Assembly: GCA_900142905.1 (NCBI GenBank)
Contig: FSRV01000003.1
Coordinates: forward strand, 620,001-684,000
Direction: 5' to 3'
DNA length: 64,000 nt
DNA from: Burkholderia sp. GAS332
GTDB lineage: Bacteria; Pseudomonadota; Gammaproteobacteria; Burkholderiales; Burkholderiaceae
Part shown: in pieces, positions 43,513-52,392 of the stretch
Position numbering within the stretch: position 1 is the first letter of the stretch
How the letters are laid out: each line of letters begins with the position of its first letter
Notes under the pieces: model-generated
What the model was told of the DNA's origin: nothing
Seen by the model: only the letters and a program-made list of their open reading frames with translations
Database searches by the model: none
Translations under genes and position numbers: made by a program

Positions 43513-44622
43513 ATGAAGAACCGAAAGATCGCCTTTACCGCTGTGTCGCTCGCCGCAACGATGATGCTCGTTGCGTGCGGTGGTGGAGGCGGTGGTAGCA
43601 GCAACACGGGCGCAGCAGCGCCGGCGAGTGGTGCCAGCACGCCGGCGAGTACCGCCCCCACTACCAATTCGGGGAATCTCCAAACGTCAGTGCCGACGGC
43701 CGCGTACACGGGCGGAACGGCCCAAGCATCAATTTTTTCGCAACTTAACGCTTATCGTTCGGCAATGGGCGTCGGCCTGTTGAAACAGGATTCGATACTC
43801 GACACGTCTGCGTCTGCGCATGCGCTGTATCTCGTAGACAATTTCGCGAACGGCAATATCACCAGCGTCACGCACAACGAGGTCTCGACGTTCGCGGACT
43901 ATTACGAAGCGACCCCGCTAAGCCGTGCCCAAAAAGCTGGCGCTCCCGCGACAGAATGGATTGCCGAGAACGCAGCTGTCGGGCTGAACCAAGCGACAGG
44001 TGATGCCAACGCATCAAACTGCTTAGGTCAGTACCTCAATACGGTCTATCACTTGCAAGGCGCGACAGTCATACAGGAAACGATCGGCATTGGCTTCCAG
44101 ACCAACTTAGCGCAAGGCACTTACGGTTGCGTGCTGGATTTCGGCGAAACGACGAACGTTGTAGGGACTCCCACGGCCAATGGCTTGTACGTCGGCGGCG
44201 GTCAGCAGATGGCGACGACTACAATCGCACATTCGCCTATCTCCAACGAAACGAACGTTGCGCGTGCGATGGTTGCCGAAAGCCCGAATCCGGCACCTGA
44301 TCTGACGTCGCCTGGGCGTCCTTTGATGGTCCGCATGACTGCGGCGAGCGCGGGCGATGTGCTGACAGTCAGTAGCTTCACACTGACGGCTGCGGACGGC
44401 ACCGTCGTGCCTGCGCGAATCATCGTGCCATCTGCGGCCATGACAGGCTCGACGGGTGCGACGGCGGACGTGAACAACGGACTGTATCCGGGCGTGGTGT
44501 TCCTGCTGCCGCAGGCGCCGCTGGCTGCGAACACCACCTACACGGCGGCGTTCAGCGGACAGCGCAACGGAAAACCAGTCAGTGCAACGCCTATCACGTG
44601 GACCTTCACGACCGGTTCATAA
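43513..44622 (+). CDS. CAP/SCP-domain lipoprotein
   Basis: 369 residues. A lipoprotein signal with lipobox LVAC (Cys about residue 22), a Gly/Ser/Ala/Thr-rich linker to about 68, a CAP (SCP/PR1) domain (about 70-225) starting IFSQLNAYRSAMGVGLL, and a C-terminal beta domain (about 245-369) of the kind often following bacterial CAP domains. Bacterial CAP proteins are extracellular and of uncertain function. It faces the pil operon across a terminator, so it may be surface cargo or part of host contact. No catalytic claim is made. Confidence 0.85.
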   Translation: MKNRKIAFTAVSLAATMMLVACGGGGGGSSNTGAAAPASGASTPASTAPTTNSGNLQTSVPTAAYTGGTAQASIFSQLNAYRSAMGVGLLKQDSILDTSASAHALYLVDNFANGNITSVTHNEVSTFADYYEATPLSRAQKAGAPATEWIAENAAVGLNQATGDANASNCLGQYLNTVYHLQGATVIQETIGIGFQTNLAQGTYGCVLDFGETTNVVGTPTANGLYVGGGQQMATTTIAHSPISNETNVARAMVAESPNPAPDLTSPGRPLMVRMTAASAGDVLTVSSFTLTAADGTVVPARIIVPSAAMTGSTGATADVNNGLYPGVVFLLPQAPLAANTTYTAAFSGQRNGKPVSATPITWTFTTGS

Positions 44623-44643
44623 GCAGATAAGAAGCAAGGAAAA

Positions 44644-44668
44644 GCGCCCTTCGGGGCGTTTTTTTTGG
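44644..44668 (+). terminator. terminator after the CAP lipoprotein, bidirectional
   Basis: CGCCC/GGGCG stem with a TTCG loop followed by eight T (44660-44668). On the minus strand it is followed by TTTTCC, so it could also end the pil operon. A second hairpin (AAGCGCCCC / GGGACGCTT) is at 44686-44703. Confidence 0.8.
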
Positions 44669-44728
44669 CGTCCAGACAAGAAGCGCCCCCGAGGGACGCT
44701 TACTTCTCAGGCGCGTCTTAAACGCAAT

Positions 44729-45376
44729 TCAGTGATTGCAAGACCCGCTCGAACCGGTTACGTACTGTGGGATCAAGCCATTAATCTGTCCGTTCGGATG
44801 AACAAGGCAAGCGATGACGTAGTTGGTGCCGGTCACTCCGCACGCACTGGTGAACATCGGCCCCTGAGCCGACCATGTGTAAACCGAGTCAGAGGCGTAG
44901 TTGGTCAACCCCACCACCTGCGCGACCACAGACATCTGCGGATTCATGGCGGTAGGACCGGTAACGCCGGAAGTCGCTCTGTACCCTTGTGGCGTAGCAG
45001 TGGCCTGACATTGGGAAGCAGGATCGGTGCTTTGCGGCGGAGCAGGGGGTGACGAGCAAGCCAAACCGACCCAACTCGATCCGTTCCATGCCGGTGCTGC
45101 GGTTTGTGTGAAGCCGTTCGGACATGCTGGTGGGGGCGTGTAGTTGCATTGCGGCGGCGAAAACGTTGAGCCAATCCACTTGGCAGGAACAACGATCGTC
45201 CACCCCGCCGTACCAGGGCATGTGGGAGCTGCTTGTGGCGCGTTATAGAGGTTCGTCCCGCACGTTGAATCCTGATATCCGTAAGAGCACGTGACAGGAG
45301 CCGCGAGTGCGACGCGGGCGGCCAGCAGAATCCCGGCGAGTAACACAACTCTCAACCACAATGTCCAGAATTTCAT
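44729..45376 (-). CDS. exported Cys-rich protein at the end of the pilus operon
   Basis: 215 residues from the ATG at 45376. Signal peptide of about 25 residues (WLRVVLLAGILLAARVALAA). The mature part has about ten Cys and two similar units of the form CP-G...P-W-GS...C (about residues 53-78 and 84-107), which suggests disulfide-bonded repeats on the surface. It lies 10 bases after the PilV-like gene, where R64 shufflon segments would be, and may be a pilus tip or adhesion component (inference). No family recognised. Confidence 0.65.
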   Translation of the reverse strand: MKFWTLWLRVVLLAGILLAARVALAAPVTCSYGYQDSTCGTNLYNAPQAAPTCPGTAGWTIVVPAKWIGSTFSPPQCNYTPPPACPNGFTQTAAPAWNGSSWVGLACSSPPAPPQSTDPASQCQATATPQGYRATSGVTGPTAMNPQMSVVAQVVGLTNYASDSVYTWSAQGPMFTSACGVTGTNYVIACLVHPNGQINGLIPQYVTGSSGSCNH

Positions 45377-45386
45377 TCCTCTTTCC

Positions 45387-46592
45387 TCAATACGCGCAAT
45401 ACGTTGATGCGGCAACCTGGCCCTGGATACCCGTACCAGGTTCAGTACCGTCCAAGATGTAAATCGTCCAGGGTCCATTGCCCGCGATGACGTAGTTCAC
45501 CGTTGCGGTCGTATCCACATAGATGCTCCGCGGGTTAATCAGAATTTGCGGCGTAGCGCCGCTCGGACAAACCGGGGCTGGCACGCCCTGCCCGTTCTGC
45601 ACCGTGTAGTAGCCGTAACCCTGAATGCGTCCCCCGATCGGGGCCCACCGACTGTACTGACAGGACAGCAACTGGCCCGAGCCGTCGCTGTTGCCTGCGA
45701 TGCCGGTCCCCGCGCAGGCTGTCCCTGGTACAGCGATACTCCCCACAGTCAACGTGCCGGTAACCATAGCGTTGCCATGAACTGTTGCCGGGCCACTGTC
45801 GATAGGTGCAGGCGCGGTCCCATTCTGGTTTTGCACGTACAACGTCGCGGGCGATAGGACCGAGTTCGTCACTGCTACGTTGGAGGCGGCTACGGTGGGC
45901 GCCGCGATAGTCCCGGTCGCATCGATGTTTCCCACGTTATGCAGATCGACGCCATTCACGTTCTGACTGCCGGTCCATGTCAGGCTACCGTCGCGCCGGA
46001 TGTATACCGAGTTGCCATCCGAATCGAGAGCATTGGTCGCCACTATGGCTGCCGCTGGAGTGCCAGGCAGGGGGTTCGGTGTGTTCCATGCGCCGTTCAA
46101 TCCGTACACGGTCGAAGCGTTCTGAAAAGTCGAATATCCGAACGAATTTCCGCCCGCCTGCGCGATCAGCGACGCTCCGACAACATCGGGCTGCCCTGCT
46201 TTCAACAACGGCTGCGAAGGATAGAACAGATAGGCGACATGGCAATTGCCCGCGGCCGCTGTGCAGGTCGCCGGAACCATGGTCATGGTGATCGTGTACG
46301 TCCCGCCCCAGAACGGACCGTTGCGATGCGGCTGCTTCAGGTTGCCGTTCGTGAAGAGCTGATCGATCGTGGGCGGCGTCAGCGTGGTCGAGCCCGATGT
46401 CGTGAACTGCGCCAACAGTGCCGCATAGTTGTCCGTCACCCAGTGAGACAACGCTTCGTTGATGATCGCTTCATTCAGACCTTCGATCGTCATCAGCGCC
46501 GCACGCTTGTGCGCCACGTCTTCGCGGATGCCCTGAGCGAGCAACAACGCCGACGCCGCCAGAACGATCACCATTTCGATGATGCTGCCCAT
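45387..46592 (-). CDS. pilV: PilV-like minor pilin/adhesin
   Basis: 401 residues. It begins almost directly with the pilin-type helix (GSIIEMVIVLAASALLLAQG), so the usual prepilin leader is only two residues, unless the start is further upstream. The rest is a long beta-rich domain with repeated AATGT/NVAVTN-type strands, then a C-terminal receptor-like domain after about residue 300 with conserved Cys. In R64 the PilV C-terminus selects recipients and is varied by a shufflon; no inverted repeat segments or Rci recombinase were seen here. Confidence 0.7.
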   Translation of the reverse strand: MGSIIEMVIVLAASALLLAQGIREDVAHKRAALMTIEGLNEAIINEALSHWVTDNYAALLAQFTTSGSTTLTPPTIDQLFTNGNLKQPHRNGPFWGGTYTITMTMVPATCTAAAGNCHVAYLFYPSQPLLKAGQPDVVGASLIAQAGGNSFGYSTFQNASTVYGLNGAWNTPNPLPGTPAAAIVATNALDSDGNSVYIRRDGSLTWTGSQNVNGVDLHNVGNIDATGTIAAPTVAASNVAVTNSVLSPATLYVQNQNGTAPAPIDSGPATVHGNAMVTGTLTVGSIAVPGTACAGTGIAGNSDGSGQLLSCQYSRWAPIGGRIQGYGYYTVQNGQGVPAPVCPSGATPQILINPRSIYVDTTATVNYVIAGNGPWTIYILDGTEPGTGIQGQVAASTYCAY

Positions 46593-46604
46593 GTCCGAAG
46601 ATTC

Positions 46605-47195
46605 CTAGCTGCGCGTCGTGTACATCGCGATGCTCGCCGTCGCTCCGGCGGACGTGCACGCCGTCGCGCCGGTGCTGCTGCTGAACGTTGTCGTCGGTCC
46701 GGAGACCGTCGTGCCATTGACCGTCACCTGCGTGTATGCGTTCGCGATTGCGGAAACGCTCAGTGCGCATACCGTCGCCGGCACCGGATACGTCACGATC
46801 ATCGCGTCGTTCGTGTTGATCACCGTTCCAGCGGCCGCCGTGACAGCCCCGCCGAACATCCCGGTGACGCCGGCACCCGCCGCAGCGACGCGCGAACCGG
46901 CAGAATCAAACGCATGGTTCTGCGAAAGCGTTTTCAGCGTTTCATTAGAAAAATCCGTGTCGTTGGCTGTCGCATCGAGAATTCCCGTGTGGAACAACTG
47001 AGCCTCGCTTTTGAACTGCGACGCGTGAACGCGATCCATCACGAACTTGCCGCCAGCGTATGCAAGCAGCGCTAGCAGTGCGGCCGCGGCCATCACTGCC
47101 GCTCCTTCAATCATCGAGAGCTCACCGGATTGCCTGCGACGGCGACCCAATTGAAGCAGCGAAAACTTCCTGACGTTGTTGTTCTGAATTTGCAT
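46605..47195 (-). CDS. pilS: PilS-like major prepilin (type IVb)
   Basis: 196 residues. A basic leader of about 24 residues (GRRRRQSG) precedes the hydrophobic pilin helix ELSMIEGAAVMAAAALLALL; processing after the Gly fits a type IVb prepilin, with the conserved Glu five residues into the mature form shifted by one. The globular part is Ala/Thr/Val-rich with two C-terminal Cys (in VPATVCALSV and GATACTSA) as a likely disulfide loop. The cognate prepilin peptidase is not in the window. Confidence 0.75.
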   Translation of the reverse strand: MQIQNNNVRKFSLLQLGRRRRQSGELSMIEGAAVMAAAALLALLAYAGGKFVMDRVHASQFKSEAQLFHTGILDATANDTDFSNETLKTLSQNHAFDSAGSRVAAAGAGVTGMFGGAVTAAAGTVINTNDAMIVTYPVPATVCALSVSAIANAYTQVTVNGTTVSGPTTTFSSSTGATACTSAGATASIAMYTTRS

Positions 47196-47202
47196 GACTA
47201 CC

Positions 47203-48345
47203 TCAGTGGGCGTTAAAAGTGGTTGAGGACGGGACGGTCGACGTATCGAGGCTCGCAGCGCTCGTCATTACATAGGAGCCGACGCCGATGACCAGGAAGG
47301 CCATCGCCGCGAGCCCCAACAGGACGTAATGGGTGATTTTTGCGTTGCGCCGCACGTTTTCAACGACGCGCGATAGCGAATCTCTGCCGAGTTCCTTGAT
47401 GGCCTGGACGAACTGATCGCGACCCGACGCGTCGGTGATCGTGTCCACGATCGACTCAGAGAAGATCCCGGTATCTAGCGCTCGCATCGGCTCGTCCGGT
47501 GTGGCAGTAAGGCGCCGGCTCATCCGGTTCAAATGCCACTTCAACCATGGATCGGCGGTTCTCGTCAGTCGGTCTAGTGCAGCTCGAAGCGTCATCCCTG
47601 AGTCGAAGAGACCCGACAGCGAAACAATCAGCAGCGCTGCACGCAGATCGCGCCTGTTCCGCCACATCAGCGGCGCTGCGTCGAGCTTGTTGCGCGTCTC
47701 GCCGGTCCATCGCCGCAGCGTCGAGAAGTACGTGAAGACTGCGCCGACGACGACCGCACCGGTAAGCCACCAGTACTCGTAGCAGAAGGTATCGATCGCG
47801 TAGAGCACCTGCCCGCCTGCCGGCCATTGGTCCAAGGGCTTCACATCAAGTACCTGCGGGTAAATCGCTCCGCCGAACAGCATGCAGAACGTGTACAGAT
47901 AAATGATCAGAAACGCGGGGTACGCCATTTGCGTCGACGTAGTCCCGGACAGAATGCGCTTCGCGTTCGCCGCCATCTCAGCCAGTTCGAGCCCCCGCAC
48001 GGCGGCATCCTCCCGCGTAGACGATCCCGCCAGCTCGAGCAGTGCATACTCGTCGGACGGGATGAAGGGCTTGATCGACTGCGCAAAATCGTCGCCCGCC
48101 CGCATTCGCCGCGCTACGCTCTGGAAGACCGGCCAGACCAGTGTCTTTCGTTTGCGGTTGCGCTCTTCGAGCGTGGTCAACCGCTCAAGCAACGTCTCCC
48201 GGTTTCGCAGGCCCTTGGCAACAACGTCGAGCCGCGTTTCGCGGTAGAAGCCTTCCCGGACCTTCCGGAATCGCCATGTCGCGACACGGGTTCGTTCGTG
48301 GGCCGGAAGCATAATGAAGACCGCGTGGATCATTCGACGGATCAC
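47203..48345 (-). CDS. pilR: PilR-like inner membrane platform protein (GspF family)
   Basis: 380 residues. Two GspF-like helical domains (about 65-130 and 250-330) separated by a hydrophobic pair (YPAFLIIYLYTFCMLFGG, then WLTGAVVVGAVFTYF) and a last membrane segment (HYVLLGLAAMAFLVIGVGS). This is the polytopic protein on which the pilus ATPase works. Overlaps the ATPase stop by four bases (ATGA). Confidence 0.85.
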   Translation of the reverse strand: MIRRMIHAVFIMLPAHERTRVATWRFRKVREGFYRETRLDVVAKGLRNRETLLERLTTLEERNRKRKTLVWPVFQSVARRMRAGDDFAQSIKPFIPSDEYALLELAGSSTREDAAVRGLELAEMAANAKRILSGTTSTQMAYPAFLIIYLYTFCMLFGGAIYPQVLDVKPLDQWPAGGQVLYAIDTFCYEYWWLTGAVVVGAVFTYFSTLRRWTGETRNKLDAAPLMWRNRRDLRAALLIVSLSGLFDSGMTLRAALDRLTRTADPWLKWHLNRMSRRLTATPDEPMRALDTGIFSESIVDTITDASGRDQFVQAIKELGRDSLSRVVENVRRNAKITHYVLLGLAAMAFLVIGVGSYVMTSAASLDTSTVPSSTTFNAH

Positions 48346-50510
48346 GATGGCATCCTCCCGTCGCGGTCGGGCATAACCCGGTACTGCGCGAACGCACGCA
48401 TCGTCTGGTCGATGAACCTCGGATCGATGATGCCGGTCGACGCCTTGAATAGCGCGTGCTCATAGATCGTCTTGCCGCTCATGTCCGGATCGCCGAATGC
48501 GGCAACTCGTTCCTTCCGCCACACGGTCTCGGCACCTCGCCAGTCGCGGACAGCCACCCGGTCCAGAAATTCTGGCGTCGGGCGGTACAGTTCCATGGCG
48601 AGCGTTTGTCCTTTCGTCCCGCCTGCGACCTTCCCTGCTCGTGTGAACAACCCCTTGAGGCGGCAACGCTCGCAGCCGTCTTCGTTGCGACAGGCCATCT
48701 GCGACGTGTCGAGGCCAAATTTCGCCCTAAGAATCTCAAGCTGTGCCACCGGCATCACCTCGCGTGCAGGCACCTTACACTTGGGGCACAGCAGCGGAAT
48801 TAGCTTCTGGTTGCCTACGGCGTTCACGAACTTTTCGGACGACACCTCATCCATCGGCAGTTGGAGCCGCCCACCGGCGAGGCGCATGAATGCACCGATC
48901 AAACTATCGGCATGTAGCGTCGTGCGCACCGGGTGCCCCGTAAGCGCAAGCTCGGCGACGAGCGCAGCGATCGCATGGTCCCGGATCTCGTTGACCGTCA
49001 GATCGTCCGGGTCCATCCGCATGAGCGTGCGGATTACCTCAGCACTCTTGCGGCTGGCATCCTCGTCTGATTCGTCGGGACGCCGCTGTATTGAGATTTC
49101 AGAAAGCCAGGGGTTTGGATACTCCGCGGGCTCGCTTACCGCGTACTGCTTGCGCAGATCCCGTGACGACATCATGTAAGACATCGCGCGGAGCAGCGTC
49201 GACTTCGCCGAACCTGTTTCCCCCGTCAGGATCGTCACGCCCCCACTGACGTTACCCAGCGAATCGACGATCTCCAGTTGGCTCGTCTCGAGGCCCATTT
49301 CCGATGGCATACGCACCCGTACATTTCGGAAGTTCCCATCAAGCAGTCGCAGTGCGACGTCGAAGCCGCCGACCAACGGCGCGCTCTGCCAGCGGAGATT
49401 CAGCAGGTCCATCCGGGAAACCATGGGGATCATCGCGGACTGCGGGGCACTCGGCTGGAACGTCTCCCCCGAGTTTGTGTTGCGCTGGACAAGATCCTGA
49501 TAGGCAGCCGACAACGCGCGCTTCACTAGCGCCTTGGGCATCCGGCGGTAAGTGTAAAGATCACCGTCTACACGGAAGCGCACCTCCACATCGTCATGGA
49601 AATCACGGAATTCCCAGTGCGCGTCACTTGCGTTGAACTCGTGTGCGGCCTCGATCACGTCGCGAAACGTGCCGATGGCGCGGGATGCTTCTGGCACTGC
49701 GCTTCCGGCCTCACGAGCCTTCGCCGATGCGTAGATCGCCGCGATCACGTCCACCGTCGCTACCATTTCCTCGCGGATAGCGATATGCGCCCGCTCGAGG
49801 TCCTTGACGTACGTCGCATACAACGCGCCTTCATGAAACTCTCGAGTGGTCACCACAATCGCGACGCCCGCCTGCATGTCGACGGCCACGAAGTCGCGCC
49901 GCGCTGCGGAGGTGATGTGCAGCGTGGCGTCCGGGCCGGGCTCGCACAGAATCCGCTTGAATGGACCGAGACCTTCGACCGAAATCAGTTGCGGCAGCCC
50001 AACTGGCGTGTACAGCACGTCAGACTCAATTAGTGCCTTGTTGTCGTCGCGAGCAGCGGGCTGCTCCGGGCGCTGCGGCGGGGCAGCCGGCGGCTCTTTC
50101 TCCTTAGACGGAGCGGCCGCTGCGGGCTCATCGTTTGCACGCTCAGCTGGGACGACTTTCACGGCCAACGGTTCCGCCTCGCTACGGGCGGTTTCCGCAT
50201 GCGCGCTGGCTTCAGCGCCGGACCAGAACTCACGGGCGCCCGACAACGATTCCGGAATGACGCGCGACGACTCGCGTGTTCTTACCCGCTCGGTCGGTTC
50301 AACGTCAGTCACGTCTCCATTACGCAGACGCATACCAAGCGTCATCAGTTGTGGATTCGAGGCCTCGCTCCCAGTCTCAAAGCACGGCTCCGATATAGGC
50401 AGGATCGTCGACGGAGCGGATTCAGTGAATCCCGCGCGCCAGCCTCTGAAACGGCCAAGCAAACCTCGGGAGGCTGGTTCGTCAGATTCAACGCTAGAAA
50501 ACATGCTCAT
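48342..50510 (-). CDS. pilQ: PilQ-like pilus assembly ATPase
   Basis: 722 residues from the ATG at 50510 (GGGGAGATAAGAGC). A long N-terminal region (about 1-180) rich in Pro/Glu/Ala is unusual in length; the GspE-type ATPase follows with Walker A GETGSAKST (after GGVTIL) and the Asp/Glu-rich Walker B region DPDDLTVNEIRD, a His-box-like TLHADS, and a Cys-rich zinc region (CPKCK, then CRNEDGCERC). All match the R64 PilQ/GspE family that powers pilus extension. The Walker A has Ala in the place of the usual Gly (GSAKST), which may be tolerated. Confidence 0.85.
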   Translation of the reverse strand: MSMFSSVESDEPASRGLLGRFRGWRAGFTESAPSTILPISEPCFETGSEASNPQLMTLGMRLRNGDVTDVEPTERVRTRESSRVIPESLSGAREFWSGAEASAHAETARSEAEPLAVKVVPAERANDEPAAAAPSKEKEPPAAPPQRPEQPAARDDNKALIESDVLYTPVGLPQLISVEGLGPFKRILCEPGPDATLHITSAARRDFVAVDMQAGVAIVVTTREFHEGALYATYVKDLERAHIAIREEMVATVDVIAAIYASAKAREAGSAVPEASRAIGTFRDVIEAAHEFNASDAHWEFRDFHDDVEVRFRVDGDLYTYRRMPKALVKRALSAAYQDLVQRNTNSGETFQPSAPQSAMIPMVSRMDLLNLRWQSAPLVGGFDVALRLLDGNFRNVRVRMPSEMGLETSQLEIVDSLGNVSGGVTILTGETGSAKSTLLRAMSYMMSSRDLRKQYAVSEPAEYPNPWLSEISIQRRPDESDEDASRKSAEVIRTLMRMDPDDLTVNEIRDHAIAALVAELALTGHPVRTTLHADSLIGAFMRLAGGRLQLPMDEVSSEKFVNAVGNQKLIPLLCPKCKVPAREVMPVAQLEILRAKFGLDTSQMACRNEDGCERCRLKGLFTRAGKVAGGTKGQTLAMELYRPTPEFLDRVAVRDWRGAETVWRKERVAAFGDPDMSGKTIYEHALFKASTGIIDPRFIDQTMRAFAQYRVMPDRDGRMPS

Positions 50511-50514
50511 GCTC

Positions 50515-51111
50515 TTATCTCCCCGGCGGTGCGTAGATCGGTGCGGCCATCGACCCTGCTGGAGGCAGCGGGCCACCAAGGTCGTTGATAGCTTGAAGCG
50601 TTGGGGTTGTGGCGGAGCCAGGCGAAGCGCCGCCCCGGATGGGTTCGGTCCAGACGCGCTTGCCTTCGACCACCGTTACGAGAAACCCGTCGACCTTCCG
50701 CGCGGTCCAGCCGTTCATGAGCTTCGTGCCGAGATGCGCCGGATACACGCCGCCACCCATTTCGTAAAGCACGTAGCCGCCCGTGGCGTCGCTGTACGCC
50801 CCGACGAACGTCACCGGTTCAGCGTGCGATCGGGTCGCGCTCACCCGCTGAACCGGTGACGGTTTCGCAATGAGCGAGGGGTCCTGCTGCGAAGGAAGCG
50901 GCGCGACCAGACTTGCGGTATTGCCGGGCTGCCCGCCAGCACCATCTCCGGTGCCCTTGAGTTGGCGCACCACCTTGTCTCGCGATAGTTGGTCAATATC
51001 GTCGAGCGTGAGGTGCGGACCCTCTGCTCGCGCCACAACTGAGGTAACAGCAATGCCGATCGCTGGAAGAAGGACGGCGACGCGTGCAAAAGCGCGGCTA
51101 GTCGAGAACAT
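50515..51111 (-). CDS. pilP: PilP-like pilus protein
   Basis: 198 residues with a signal peptide (about 29 residues, ending VVARA) and a beta-rich C-terminal domain (about 95-165) with GGYVLYEMGGGVYPAHLGTKL. The size, export signal and place between PilO and PilQ genes identify it as PilP by analogy with R64; sequence alone would not. It overlaps the preceding gene by 14 bases. Confidence 0.7.
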   Translation of the reverse strand: MFSTSRAFARVAVLLPAIGIAVTSVVARAEGPHLTLDDIDQLSRDKVVRQLKGTGDGAGGQPGNTASLVAPLPSQQDPSLIAKPSPVQRVSATRSHAEPVTFVGAYSDATGGYVLYEMGGGVYPAHLGTKLMNGWTARKVDGFLVTVVEGKRVWTEPIRGGASPGSATTPTLQAINDLGGPLPPAGSMAAPIYAPPGR

Positions 51112-52384
51112 AGTATTTGCCCTTCGCTGTGAAATGGATGCCCACGGGTTCCTGAATGCGGTATTCGACTTTCAGGCTGTCGATCGCCATGTTTGCGGGC
51201 AACCGCGCCAGTAGCACCGACTGCCACTTGAAGCCTTCAATCGTCCAGTCGCCCTGGCGCATCAGATGTGCCGGTCTGGGGCCCGTCCCCGACTGATCCA
51301 GCAGGACAGGCTTCGAGGGCTGTAACGTGACGACGTAGCCCTGCTTATCGAGCTCGTACGGTTGCACCGATAGCTTCTGGGGGGGCGTTTGTAGAAGATT
51401 GATCAGCGCCTGCTCAGAGGGCCACGATTTCTGGTCCGCAGGGGACACGGCCGCCACCTTGGGAATAGACGGACCGCGCGTCCTTAGATGAAGGCCATCC
51501 AGATCAAAGCTGACGGGCCGCATGGAAAGTGTCGCGTCACGGTCGAATCCTGCGAACGTGCCGCCCTCGCGGCTGTACGTGATGGCGCAGTTGCCCGCAA
51601 TGCCGCAGTCCGCGTGGTCAAAGCGCCAGCCCGACACGTTCGTCTCGTTGGTGACCAACGTAGCAATCAGCGCCGGTGCGAGCAGATTGGCACGTGGCTG
51701 CGCGGAAGCGAACGTGCGTCGAACGGCGTCAGCGTACTTCTCGGCATACGTGGGCTCGTGAGGAGGAGGCGGTGGTGGCGGCTGCATCGCATCGTAGATC
51801 TTGCTCCCACCGGCGAAGAGCGCGATCCCGATGATCGTCAACGGCACAGCTGTCGGAATGACAATCGGCAGCTTTGCCACACGTCCTGCCTTGCGATCAT
51901 CGAGCAGCGCCGCCGGCGTGAAGCTCGCGTCAACGTCGCCGATAGATTGGCCCGTACCGAGAACGACAAGCGCGAGGTTCAAACGCTGGCACTCGTTAAC
52001 GATTGCTTCGCGCCGGTCCCGTGCCGCCTCAATCTTCAGCACCTCGTCGCTGCGAATAACCCCACGCACAACGAACACGAGGAGAACGCGCTCGGCATCC
52101 TGCAGCAGTACGAGCGCGGCGGGTCGCGATTTCACTCGCGCATGTAGCGCTACGCGCGCTGCGCCTGAGTACAACTTAACGCGGCGGATCTCGTTTGATT
52201 CAGGCGCGGCGAACCCGGCGATCATCTCCTGCCCGACTTTCAGCTCGACGTAATGCGTCGCGCTGAAGTCTTCTGCGTACCGGCGCCGTTCGCCCTTGGC
52301 GCCCTTCACCGGATAGGCGCGCCAGTCCATCCCGAACACCAGGCGCGCTTTTTTCTCAGTCGGAAGCGGTCCAGTAATGTACAT
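51098..52384 (-). CDS. pilO: PilO-like inner membrane pilus protein
   Basis: 428 residues from the ATG at 52384. A soluble N-terminal part, one membrane segment around residues 180-200 (VIPTAVPLTIIGIALFAGG), a Pro-rich spacer and a C-terminal periplasmic domain. The bitopic topology fits R64 PilO, which links the ATPase side to the secretin. It starts eight bases after the secretin stop. The upstream frame to 52456 overlaps the secretin gene and is not needed. Confidence 0.75.
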   Translation of the reverse strand: MYITGPLPTEKKARLVFGMDWRAYPVKGAKGERRRYAEDFSATHYVELKVGQEMIAGFAAPESNEIRRVKLYSGAARVALHARVKSRPAALVLLQDAERVLLVFVVRGVIRSDEVLKIEAARDRREAIVNECQRLNLALVVLGTGQSIGDVDASFTPAALLDDRKAGRVAKLPIVIPTAVPLTIIGIALFAGGSKIYDAMQPPPPPPPHEPTYAEKYADAVRRTFASAQPRANLLAPALIATLVTNETNVSGWRFDHADCGIAGNCAITYSREGGTFAGFDRDATLSMRPVSFDLDGLHLRTRGPSIPKVAAVSPADQKSWPSEQALINLLQTPPQKLSVQPYELDKQGYVVTLQPSKPVLLDQSGTGPRPAHLMRQGDWTIEGFKWQSVLLARLPANMAIDSLKVEYRIQEPVGIHFTAKGKYYVLD

Positions 52385-52392
52385 GCCCACGC

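Noticed and set aside
44680..44707. Second hairpin as an independent terminator of the pilus operon
   Set aside because: The stem has a mismatch and no T-run on the minus strand; the neighbouring 44644-44668 hairpin is the better candidate, so it was only mentioned.
44729..46592. Possible shufflon at the pilV end
   Set aside because: No repeated 19-bp-type recombination sites, no inverted pilV segments and no Rci-like gene next to it were found.
45939..47075. 378-codon plus-strand frame
   Set aside because: Shadow of the PilV- and PilS-like genes; product is Arg/His-rich with no signature.
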